From contig JAEUSA010000231.1 in the NCBI GenBank assembly GCA_016788945.1, positions 1 to 12,818 on the forward strand: a DNA stretch of 12,818 bases, in the 5' to 3' direction. Positions 1 to 6,219 of this stretch are shown here, piece after piece. The number at the start of each line of letters is the position of its first letter. Position 1 is the first letter of the stretch. The notes beneath the pieces were generated by a model. The model saw nothing but the letters and a program-made list of their open reading frames with translations, made no database searches and was not told the origin of the DNA. The DNA is from Leptospiraceae bacterium (GTDB lineage: Bacteria > Spirochaetota > Leptospiria > Turneriellales > Turneriellaceae). Position numbers and translations under genes: made by a program.

Positions 1-87
1 ATAATGATAAGCATCGACCGCAAGGGCATGGGAGATAGTTCAGATAGATCCAATTCCGTAAAGCAGATCGAAGCCATCGCATCCTAA
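1..87 (+). CDS. Possible 3' end of an upstream gene (partial)
   Basis: Frame 1 is open from the window edge to a TAA at 85-87 and would encode a hydrophilic tail ending in KQIEAIAS. It lies on the same strand as the acyl-CoA dehydrogenase and ends 42 bases before that gene's likely ATG, a plausible operon spacing. I recognise no family in these 28 residues. The frame is short enough to be open by chance, so this is only a candidate for the end of a gene that starts outside the window. Confidence 0.3.
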   Translation: MMISIDRKGMGDSSDRSNSVKQIEAIAS

Positions 88-129
88 CAATCCGAATTGC
101 CACCGCCGCGCGATACGGCAGTCAGCCCC

Positions 130-1827
130 ATGATCCAAAGCAACTACTTCACGGACAACGCCGATCTGCAGGAGCATTTCGGCCAAATTATCGACTGGCC
201 CGGTATCATTGAGCTGTACGAAAATGGTTTCGCTGATGCGGCCGAATTCCGGAAAACGAAAAATCCACGCTATGAAATGGCACCGTCGTCGGTCGAAGAA
301 GCGCAGCAATACTATAAAGAGATTCTGAACTCAGCGGGAGAAATCGCCGGCATGCATGTGTCGCAGGCGGCGCAGGCGATCGACCGCGAAGGCCTGAAAT
401 ATACCGACAATAATGTGATTCACCCGCAGAAGATGATCGATGTTATACAGAAATACCGCGACGCGGGATTACCCCCTATCGCGTTTCGGCGTAAGTATGG
501 CGGCCTTGGGCTGCCCAGCGTCGTCAAGGCGATGGCTTCAGAACTCATGTACCGCGCCGATACTTCGACGACGATCGCGATGGGGTCGATGGGGCTCGCT
601 GGCATTCTGGAAAAACACGCGTCTGAAGAAGCGAAAGAGAAATGGATTCCGAAAATGATCGCCGAGAACTACTGCGTCGCGATGGGCCTATCAGAACCCG
701 ACTTCGGTTCTGACCTGCCGTCGGTGCGCACCAAGGCAGTGCAGCGCGACGGTAAGTGGTATCTCACCGGCACTAAACGCTTTCAGACTGTTGCCTGCGG
801 CCTCAACGGCGGCCCGGCGATCATGCTGGCGCTCGCGCGCACTGGCGAGGGAACCACCGGCGCCAAAGGACTATCCTTCTTTATCGTGGAGCGCAAAGAC
901 TATAAAGTCACCGGCATCGAGAAAAAACTCGGCCTTAAGGCTTCTGCAACCTGCGAAGTGGCGCTCGAAGATTCACCGGGTGAACTGGTCGGCAAAGAAG
1001 GTTATGGCCTCGTGCGCTACGTGATCGGTATGCTGAACGGCGCCCGCATGGGTATCGCCGCTCAGGGTGTTGGACTTGCGACAGCGGGCTACATGGAAGC
1101 GAAAAAATATGCCGCCGAGCGCATCCAGTTCGGTAAACCGATTCAGGAAATACCCGCCGTCGCGCGTATGCTGAGCCGCATGGAGCGTGAGATTGCTGCG
1201 ATGCGTTGCCTGATGGTCGAAGGCGCGACGATTGTCGATCGCTACCAATGCCCCGAATTTAATGGCGTCGTCAGCGATGAAGCCCGCTACTGGGAAAAAA
1301 TCGCCAACACCATTACGCCGATTTCAAAGTATTATAACTCTGAGATGTGCAATGAGCTGATCGACGACGCACTGCAGGTGTTCGGCGGTTCGGGGTATAC
1401 CGAAGATTATGACCTCGCCCGTTTGTATCGCGACGCACGCATCACCAACATCTACGACGGCACCACACAGATTCAGGTCAATGCAGCGATCGGCGGAGTT
1501 ATCGCCGGTATGGCGGCGCAGGGCCAGTGGCGACAATACCTCGATTCCTTAACTAAGCAAATCGGTAAGAACGATGCAATTTCCGATATCCGTGCACGGT
1601 TTGAAGAAGTGGTCGAGGCTTGGCGCAAATTCGAAGACCGCGAGGTTAAAGAAGGTATGTCATTCGAGGTAGTCGAATCGGCTGCGCGGCTGGTCAACAG
1701 CCTACTCATGGAAAAAGCCACCCTGCGGGCGACCGACAAGGCTACACGGGCAAAGCTGAACGCGGCTTACCACGTTGATTCGCTCGCGACAGTGACGGGA
1801 AACTTGATTCGGTTGAGGGCGGGCTGA
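130..1827 (+). CDS. Acyl-CoA dehydrogenase, long form (565 aa)
   Basis: FAD-dependent alpha,beta-dehydrogenation of an acyl-CoA thioester, normally the first step of beta-oxidation, passing electrons to ETF; cytoplasmic. Seen: the substrate/flavin loop GLSEPDFGSDLPS (about 186-198), the RIQFGKPIQEIPAV segment (331-344) and the signature QVFGGSGYTEDY followed by RLYRDARITNIYDGTTQIQ (416-449). At about 565 residues it is longer than the ~380-aa classic enzymes; the extra N-terminal part and ~110-aa C-terminal extension fit the larger ACAD subfamilies. The base usually found as Glu in YEGTxQIQ is Asp here (D443, codon 1456-1458). I chose ATG 130 (MIQSNYF) over an in-frame TTG at 97, which would add 11 unremarkable residues; neither has a clear Shine-Dalgarno. 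The last 20 codons recur at 2578-2637. Chain-length specificity cannot be read from the sequence. Confidence 0.93.
   Translation: MIQSNYFTDNADLQEHFGQIIDWPGIIELYENGFADAAEFRKTKNPRYEMAPSSVEEAQQYYKEILNSAGEIAGMHVSQAAQAIDREGLKYTDNNVIHPQKMIDVIQKYRDAGLPPIAFRRKYGGLGLPSVVKAMASELMYRADTSTTIAMGSMGLAGILEKHASEEAKEKWIPKMIAENYCVAMGLSEPDFGSDLPSVRTKAVQRDGKWYLTGTKRFQTVACGLNGGPAIMLALARTGEGTTGAKGLSFFIVERKDYKVTGIEKKLGLKASATCEVALEDSPGELVGKEGYGLVRYVIGMLNGARMGIAAQGVGLATAGYMEAKKYAAERIQFGKPIQEIPAVARMLSRMEREIAAMRCLMVEGATIVDRYQCPEFNGVVSDEARYWEKIANTITPISKYYNSEMCNELIDDALQVFGGSGYTEDYDLARLYRDARITNIYDGTTQIQVNAAIGGVIAGMAAQGQWRQYLDSLTKQIGKNDAISDIRARFEEVVEAWRKFEDREVKEGMSFEVVESAARLVNSLLMEKATLRATDKATRAKLNAAYHVDSLATVTGNLIRLRAG
1765..1827 (+). 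repeat. Direct repeat, left copy (functional dehydrogenase 3' end)
   Basis: The last 20 sense codons of the dehydrogenase gene (AYHVDSLATV to RLRAG, 1765-1824, plus the TGA) recur in the same orientation 813 bases downstream at 2578-2637. The two 60-base stretches differ at five positions by my count. The similarity stops at the stop codon on the right in both copies. This copy is the in-frame end of the intact gene; the other is a detached fragment beyond the toxin-antitoxin genes. Confidence 0.9.
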
Positions 1828-1829
1828 AG

Positions 1830-2156
1830 CTAATTCTTAAGTAAGAAGCGCATCAGTTCATCGTCCAGAGGTTTTCGGCCATCGATAAGCATGAGTATTC
1901 TTACCTGGTCATCGAGAATGCGATAGATCATCCGCCATGGTTTGAAAAAGATTTCACGGATATTGCTCGATATCGCAGCTGAGATTTCAGGCACCAGCCG
2001 TCCGCGTTCGGGAAAAGTCGCCAGCGAATCGGCCTTCTGTAATATTTCCTCGAATATTCTCTCAGTTGTAGCGGAGTCGTTCATGATCAGATAATCGATG
2101 AGATTATGGAAATCGTTTTCCGCTTCGCGTGCCCAAATCACCGAATAGCGCTTCAT
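1830..2156 (-). CDS. Type II toxin, RelE/ParE family (108 aa)
   Basis: Small basic protein of the RelE/ParE fold, expected to be the toxin of a type II toxin-antitoxin pair. The target (ribosome-bound mRNA for RelE-like, gyrase for ParE-like) cannot be decided from sequence alone. Seen: N-terminal YSVIWAREAENDFHNLIDYL helix pair, the central FPERGRLVPEI segment, IREIFFKPWRMIYRI strand and a C-terminal VRILMLIDGRKPL strand, the usual order for ParE-type toxins. Its ATG overlaps the antitoxin stop in an ATGA (2153-2156), so translation is likely coupled. Its TAG ends two bases from the convergent dehydrogenase stop. No terminator lies between them, so dehydrogenase transcripts may run antisense into this gene. 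Confidence 0.9.
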   Translation of the reverse strand: MKRYSVIWAREAENDFHNLIDYLIMNDSATTERIFEEILQKADSLATFPERGRLVPEISAAISSNIREIFFKPWRMIYRILDDQVRILMLIDGRKPLDDELMRFLLKN

Positions 2157-2440
2157 TTTTCTTTCAGGCGTTTTTTCCAGTAACCTCGCAGCTTTCCTTT
2201 CATCTCATCGTGTGGTATTCCGCCATTTTCATCGATGCTGCGCTCGCGAATGGCTATCATCTTCAGCATAGCCATCGTTTCTTGTTGCTTTTGGTAAGTC
2301 TCAATATCGGTGAGCACAGCCTTGGCTTCACCATTTTGCGTAATCACCAGCGATCGCTTGGTTTTGCCGATTTTAGTAATGATTTCGGCAGCATGAGCCT
2401 TGACGTACGAAATGGGTTTGATGTCTTCAGCGAGATTCAT
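2153..2440 (-). CDS. Type II antitoxin, Phd/YefM family (95 aa)
   Basis: Antitoxin expected to bind and neutralise the overlapping RelE/ParE-type toxin and to repress its own promoter. Seen: an N-terminal Phd/YefM fold with the typical ISYVKAHAAEIITKI start (about residues 10-24), followed by SLVITQNGEAKAVL (the characteristic 'vTxnGkpvavl' strand-turn-strand) and DIETYQKQQETMAML. A charged C-terminal tail (about 60-95, rich in Lys/Arg/Glu) would be the toxin-wrapping part. It is first in the two-gene operon. ATG 2440 is the only plausible start, with just a weak purine run before it. Two short palindromes just upstream are possible self-regulatory sites. Confidence 0.92.
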   Translation of the reverse strand: MNLAEDIKPISYVKAHAAEIITKIGKTKRSLVITQNGEAKAVLTDIETYQKQQETMAMLKMIAIRERSIDENGGIPHDEMKGKLRGYWKKRLKEK

Positions 2441-2520
2441 AGCTCAAGCCTAAATTTAGTTCGTATTCAGTCAATCGATTAACGGCGTAGTAAGTCATTC
2501 TATAGCCCGGGCTCTCCCGT
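2441..2520 (-). promoter_or_regulatory. Antitoxin upstream region with two palindromes
   Basis: Immediately upstream of the antitoxin start are a perfect 10-bp palindrome CTAAATTTAG (2450-2459) and a perfect 8-bp palindrome AATCGATT (2473-2480). On the minus strand TTGACT (2474-2469) could be a -35 element, with a poor TAGGCT 16 bases on. Phd/YefM antitoxins normally repress their own operon through palindromes overlapping the promoter, so the location fits. The sites do not contain the TGTACA core known for YefM, and the promoter match is weak. Confidence 0.35.
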
Positions 2521-2568
2521 AAGAGAAGGTGACGATTAGAGATTCAGGTCAAAACGCCAAGATCAGGC

Positions 2569-2640
2569 CTCAATGTGGCTTACCACGTCGATTCGCTCGC
2601 GATAGTGACGGGCAATTTGATTCGGTTGAGGGCGGGGTAG
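2569..2640 (+). pseudogene. Detached copy of acyl-CoA dehydrogenase 3' end
   Basis: From about 2569 the plus strand again encodes the C-terminus of the dehydrogenase at 130-1827: LNVAYHVDSLAIV then TGNLIRLRAG and a TAG at 2638-2640. Over 2578-2637 it differs from 1765-1824 at five of 60 bases. Four of these are silent (GTT/GTC, GGA/GGC, AAC/AAT, GGC/GGG) and one changes Thr to Ile. Left of 2569 the similarity is lost and there is no start or other dehydrogenase sequence, so it cannot be a functional gene. It is either the old 3' end left behind when the toxin-antitoxin segment arrived, or a fragment of a related allele. The di-haem gene on the other strand ends 11 bases further on. Confidence 0.85.
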
Positions 2641-2651
2641 AACCCAAATAC

Positions 2652-4049
2652 TTACCAACTATAGTTCGCTGAAGTTGGAGCCGTATTACTTGTTAAGCTT
2701 GATGATAGCGCTTCACCTTCCAAGGCTTTCAGAAAATTGACCAAATCCTCCATTTCTTCATTGCTCATGCGTCGTGTGGTCAGGCGTGTGTCCTTTGTAC
2801 CTGGAAAATTGCCGCCATTACCGGCAAAATTGTAGAAATTCACAACATCCCAGAGACTGGCGAAAGTGCCGTTGTGAAAGTAAGGTGGTGTCTTGTTAAC
2901 AGACCGGAGGGTTGGCGTTTTGAATTTTCCGATGTCCGCATCGGTTGCTACCAAGCCTGTTACTCTATCGGTACTCGGGCTATCATTGTAGGCAGAAACT
3001 GTGTTGAAAGTTGCATTGGAACCGGAAACTAGAGTTGAAATGCCAGAATAACGCCCCTGATCATTGCTCCCGGATAGTCCACCGACTTGTGGTACACCCA
3101 AATTATGAAAACTACCGTCAGCGAAGTTTGGCCCACTGTGGCACCGCACACAATTGCCCTTGGTTATGAAAATTTTTAAGCCACGCTTCTGCGATACCGT
3201 CATAGCATTTTCATTTCCGCTTGCCCACTGATCGAAGGCAGAGTTCTTCGAGACTAATTGGTGTTCGTAGGCACCGATCGCTTTGGAAAAGTTTGCAAAT
3301 ATGCGATCAACGTGACCTTGATTTGTTGCACTGAGTCCACTATACGCCGTCTTGCCATATTGATTTGCGCTAGTCAATTGAGCTATTGAAAGGGATCCAC
3401 ACACAGCCGTTGTCGAGTTTGCTCCTGCCGCACCGACAAATATCGTATCATGTTGATTGCGGTAGTCTCCGCGGGCAACCGTATTTGAATTGCAGATGAT
3501 ATACGCAACCGCATAGCGATGGAAATTATGCGGAGCACCTTCGATAGGTGCCCGATTGAGTGACCACACGGAATCCGCGGAACCATCCCAGAGACTGTAT
3601 GTATTGAATGAAGTATTAAGGACTGTTGGGGCATTTCGGGTTGTGAAATTTGCGCCTAATGAGACATCATTGGGTTTTGAAATCTTGTCTGCAAAGCCAA
3701 AATCCGAATCATGGCATGTGGCGCAGCTTATTGTCTTTTCGGTTCCAACGGCGAATGAGCTCGTACGGTTTCCCTGTACAACGACGGCTCCGGAAAATTG
3801 AACATCGAAGAAAAACTTTTGGCCTAATGCAGCTGCCGCTGAGTTATTTATGTAGGCATTGGTTGCATCCCCAGACGGAGAGCTATATACCAGTGTCTTA
3901 ATTATCTCCTTTTCGGTGTCCGAGAATAGCACGTCGGCGTCGTCCTGCGTTGCGCATGCGCCCAGTGCCATAGCTGCGCATAACGCAGCAATGAGTCTTA
4001 TATTCTTGCTGAAGGAGCCTAACTGCGATTTTGTGTCTTTGCCGTTCAT
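2652..4049 (-). CDS. Di-haem cytochrome-c peroxidase/MauG-type lipoprotein (465 aa)
   Basis: Predicted periplasmic, lipid-anchored di-haem protein of the bacterial cytochrome-c-peroxidase/MauG superfamily, which uses two c-type haems for peroxide reduction or oxidation of a partner. Seen: a signal sequence with lipobox LGAC (Cys32); first haem motif CATCH (109-113), followed by the family block NAPTVLNTSFNTYSLWDG (139-156); second haem motif CVRCH (300-304); and the conserved KFKTPTLRSV...PPYFHNGTFASL region (376-399). About 465 residues is longer than a classic ~330-aa peroxidase. Extra stretches at about 175-235 (with C186 and C217) and 320-370 account for much of this. The start at ATG 4049 follows a G-rich ribosome site (GGGGGGATCC). 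It lies 11 bp after the barrel gene, so probably the operon's last gene. Sampled lines are 40-45 % GC, lower than the neighbours. Peroxidase versus MauG-like oxidase cannot be settled here. Confidence 0.9.
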   Translation of the reverse strand: MNGKDTKSQLGSFSKNIRLIAALCAAMALGACATQDDADVLFSDTEKEIIKTLVYSSPSGDATNAYINNSAAAALGQKFFFDVQFSGAVVVQGNRTSSFAVGTEKTISCATCHDSDFGFADKISKPNDVSLGANFTTRNAPTVLNTSFNTYSLWDGSADSVWSLNRAPIEGAPHNFHRYAVAYIICNSNTVARGDYRNQHDTIFVGAAGANSTTAVCGSLSIAQLTSANQYGKTAYSGLSATNQGHVDRIFANFSKAIGAYEHQLVSKNSAFDQWASGNENAMTVSQKRGLKIFITKGNCVRCHSGPNFADGSFHNLGVPQVGGLSGSNDQGRYSGISTLVSGSNATFNTVSAYNDSPSTDRVTGLVATDADIGKFKTPTLRSVNKTPPYFHNGTFASLWDVVNFYNFAGNGGNFPGTKDTRLTTRRMSNEEMEDLVNFLKALEGEALSSSLTSNTAPTSANYSW

Positions 4050-4060
4050 GGATCCCCCCG

Positions 4061-5527
4061 CTAAAATTTCGCCACCAAAGACGAAGCAAACACGTTGTTG
4101 TTGAAAGAATGTTTGCTGATGTAACCGACTTCAAGATTCACTGAATACTCTGCCTTGAAAATGATATTTTCGGTAATGTCGACCCGCACACCCGGCGTGA
4201 TCTGCGCCACGTCGACGACGAACACATATTTAGGATCAATCTCTGTAGCAACCCGGCGGCTGAAACGCGTGTAGACGCCGAATGTATTCACGAGGTCAAA
4301 CAGCCCCGGAAAAGAGTACATGCCCTCGACATACCATGCCTCGGCGATATAGTTCTTGGCTTCGTTAATGCCACCGCCATCGGTATTGACCTTGAACCAC
4401 TGACCTCTGAGCTGCAACGCGCGCCAAGCAATCTGGAAGTCAGGGCCCCAATCCCACTGCTTGGGATTATTCGATATCTGGCCATCTTGCGGCCCCCACG
4501 AGCCCGAAGCACCAATCTCCAGTAGGGTAATCGGGCCGAAGGCAAAATCATAACTCAGGCGGCCGGCAACGGTTTTGCCAAGGTTACTCTCTACCGTTTC
4601 AAAGATGCGCGTGTCGTTGGTGAATGAGTTGCCGTTGGTCAGGCCTACGTTCCAAATGAAGCGCTTATCAAAATGTTTGCCACGCACCTTGACGCCGATC
4701 GGGTTGCCGTCCATATAACGACCAACGAGGGTTGGAGTCACTGTCCAGCGATCGGGGGCGCGGCGCCAGCGATATTCAATACCCGTGATGCCGATGAACT
4801 TTCCGGCGGTGACGGTAATATCGTATTGCGCAAACGGTTTATAATCCAGAAAGGCCATGTCGAGGTTTACGAAACTGCCTAACCCTGTCTGATTCTGTAC
4901 AACCGGGGCGCGCGGCAGAAACTCGGTAGAAACCTGTAGCCTCACCTTTTCGTGAATTTCGGCAATCATGTCGATCGTGGCACTGTTGATTGTGCCCATC
5001 GGATTTCCCTTGCCCTGCATCATGTCGAACATCAACGGAAAATTGCTGGCCTCACCGAAATCATGGGATTCATGCCGGGTGTTCATATAGGTCGAGGCTG
5101 GGTCACCGATAAATACGGCAGTCTTGTCGGCATATTGGGTGAAATTGTTATTCACATCTTTCTGGTAGCCGACGCCTTTGTTCTGTGCGAAAGAAAAACC
5201 CATATCGACAAAACCGGTGATAAGAAACGAGGGTGCGGGTTTCGCCCCAGCGGTCGCGGGGTCGCCTTCAGAGACAACATTGGTGCCGCTGCCGGGTACT
5301 ATTTCGTCCGCCGCAGGGGCCACGGGAGCAATCTGGACAACGGGCTTTTTAGCTACCGGCTGTTCTTCTGCGTCCTCAGGTTCAACTTGCTTCGCGGCAA
5401 CCTTGCGCGGCTTGACGCGCGCACGGCGTTTGCGCGCCGCTGAGAGCGCCGTTTCGCCGACGAAACCGATTATCAGAAGGATTAATAATCCCCCCTTTAT
5501 ATATCTCGTGAACGAACGAAAAGACAT
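4061..5527 (-). CDS. Probable outer-membrane beta-barrel protein (488 aa)
   Basis: Predicted porin-like outer-membrane protein; I do not recognise a specific family. Seen: a signal sequence (hydrophobic core about 12-29, Ala-rich end SAA), then a strongly basic RKRRARVKPRK stretch and a low-complexity Ala/Pro/Lys/Glu segment to about residue 97. From LITGFVDMGFSF onward there are alternating aromatic/polar strands typical of a barrel (for example VRLQVSTEFL, YDITVTAGKF, RFIWNVGLTNG, LQLRGQWFKV, FGVYTRFSRRV, IIFKAEYSVNLEVGY), ending SLVAKF with a C-terminal Phe as expected for BAM-dependent barrels. It starts one base after the stop of the preceding membrane-protein gene, without its own Shine-Dalgarno, so coupled translation is likely. 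Its place before a periplasmic di-haem lipoprotein suggests passage of that protein's substrate or product; this is inference. Confidence 0.8.
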   Translation of the reverse strand: MSFRSFTRYIKGGLLILLIIGFVGETALSAARKRRARVKPRKVAAKQVEPEDAEEQPVAKKPVVQIAPVAPAADEIVPGSGTNVVSEGDPATAGAKPAPSFLITGFVDMGFSFAQNKGVGYQKDVNNNFTQYADKTAVFIGDPASTYMNTRHESHDFGEASNFPLMFDMMQGKGNPMGTINSATIDMIAEIHEKVRLQVSTEFLPRAPVVQNQTGLGSFVNLDMAFLDYKPFAQYDITVTAGKFIGITGIEYRWRRAPDRWTVTPTLVGRYMDGNPIGVKVRGKHFDKRFIWNVGLTNGNSFTNDTRIFETVESNLGKTVAGRLSYDFAFGPITLLEIGASGSWGPQDGQISNNPKQWDWGPDFQIAWRALQLRGQWFKVNTDGGGINEAKNYIAEAWYVEGMYSFPGLFDLVNTFGVYTRFSRRVATEIDPKYVFVVDVAQITPGVRVDITENIIFKAEYSVNLEVGYISKHSFNNNVFASSLVAKF

Positions 5528-5528
5528 A

Positions 5529-6107
5529 TTACTGCGTTACAGGCCTCTTAACAGTATCGACGAACACATACGCACACATAACTGTAATGGATAAGGCCAA
5601 GAGACCTCCGCTGAAGCGCAGCAGCATCGCAAAGGCGTCTTTGTGCATAAAAAACAGGCCAAATGTGTGGATGACAATCGAAAATGCCAGCAATACCCCC
5701 CACAGGATTTTCATCTTCTCTGATGCGGTACTGATCAGAAATAAGATAATGAGGCTGAAGTAGACAAGGCTTTGCCCGTTAAGATGGGTATGGCCGAGTT
5801 TGAAGTTCTCGTATATGAACCAATCCAGCGTCTTGACCTTGACCGTGGCTTCGCTGTCAGGCTCGACGATCACACCCGACGACTGCCCGTCGTCAGGTTT
5901 CTGTGCGGCCTTCACCGCGGCAGAAGCATCTAAAGTAGCGGCTGATGAGGCCGTGTTCTTCTTTTCAATCGCTTTTTCAGTTACCAGGCCGTGATGCCAT
6001 GAACTGAGGGCGAGCGCGACAACGAGAATACTTCCCATGAGCATAGTGTAGATCGCGATCAGCACTCTTGCGGACACGGGAAAGTTGCGGATGTTGGGCC
6101 AATTCAT
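5529..6107 (-). CDS. Four-helix membrane protein with conserved-looking histidines (192 aa)
   Basis: Integral inner-membrane protein of unrecognised family. Seen: hydrophobic segments at about 13-36, 111-128, 132-153 and 162-184, and a polar Ala/Asp/Lys-rich loop (about 40-100) between the first two. Histidines cluster at helix ends: HH at 38-39, HTH at 106-108 and H147 inside the third helix, with H155 just after it. Such pairs could bind haem b or a metal, but no known motif proves it. The ATG at 6107 is preferred because the first helix follows directly. An in-frame TTG at 6167 would add 20 polar residues and is bounded upstream by a stop. There is no Shine-Dalgarno; instead a 7-bp stem ends one base before the ATG. 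It sits between the membrane Fe-S gene and the barrel gene on the same strand, suggesting a role in the same redox unit. Confidence 0.72.
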   Translation of the reverse strand: MNWPNIRNFPVSARVLIAIYTMLMGSILVVALALSSWHHGLVTEKAIEKKNTASSAATLDASAAVKAAQKPDDGQSSGVIVEPDSEATVKVKTLDWFIYENFKLGHTHLNGQSLVYFSLIILFLISTASEKMKILWGVLLAFSIVIHTFGLFFMHKDAFAMLLRFSGGLLALSITVMCAYVFVDTVKRPVTQ

Positions 6108-6108
6108 A

Positions 6109-6129
6109 AGGGCAAACGTACATTGCCCT
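6109..6129 (-). promoter_or_regulatory. Stem-loop abutting the start codon of the four-helix membrane protein
   Basis: On the minus strand AGGGCAA, a 7-base loop and TTGCCCT form a perfect 7-bp stem ending one base before ATG 6107. It occupies the place where a ribosome-binding site would be, and no purine-rich site is seen otherwise. It could limit initiation or make it depend on an upstream event. It could equally be an unremarkable inverted repeat. Confidence 0.4.
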
Positions 6130-6164
6130 GCCCGTGGGACAAGAACTTTTCTGAGAATGGGTCT

Positions 6165-6186
6165 CAACCCCGTTTACGCGGGGTTG
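6165..6186 (-). promoter_or_regulatory. GC-rich hairpin in the gap of the redox operon
   Basis: CAACCCCG (6165-6172), loop TTTACG, CGGGGTTG (6179-6186) is a perfect 8-bp inverted repeat between the membrane Fe-S gene (stop 6220) and the four-helix gene. No T-run follows on either strand, so it is not a classical intrinsic terminator. It may be an mRNA-stability or processing hairpin that sets different expression for the two halves of the operon. Confidence 0.5.
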
Positions 6187-6219
6187 CATGCCGGTTTGCC
6201 CCCGATGAGCAACCTATCG

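Noticed and set aside
97..129. TTG at 97 as the dehydrogenase start
   Set aside because: It adds 11 residues of low similarity to anything and has no ribosome site; the ATG at 130 gives a natural N-terminus.
2129..2482. A 117-codon open frame opposite the antitoxin
   Set aside because: It covers the antitoxin and its upstream region on the other strand. The Phd/YefM frame overlapping a RelE/ParE toxin explains the region better.
2504..2513. Palindrome AGCCCGGGCT as an operator or terminator
   Set aside because: It has no loop for a hairpin and no T-run, and sits 60 bases upstream of the antitoxin. A 10-bp GC palindrome alone is weak evidence.
1830..2640. Insertion sequence or integrative element carrying the toxin-antitoxin pair
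   Set aside because: There is no transposase, integrase or terminal inverted repeat; only the direct repeat of the gene tail is visible, so I call it an island with a tail duplication and not a named mobile element.
4952..5443. A 163-codon open frame opposite the barrel gene
   Set aside because: No recognisable domain, and it is antisense to a gene with signal sequence, strands and C-terminal Phe.
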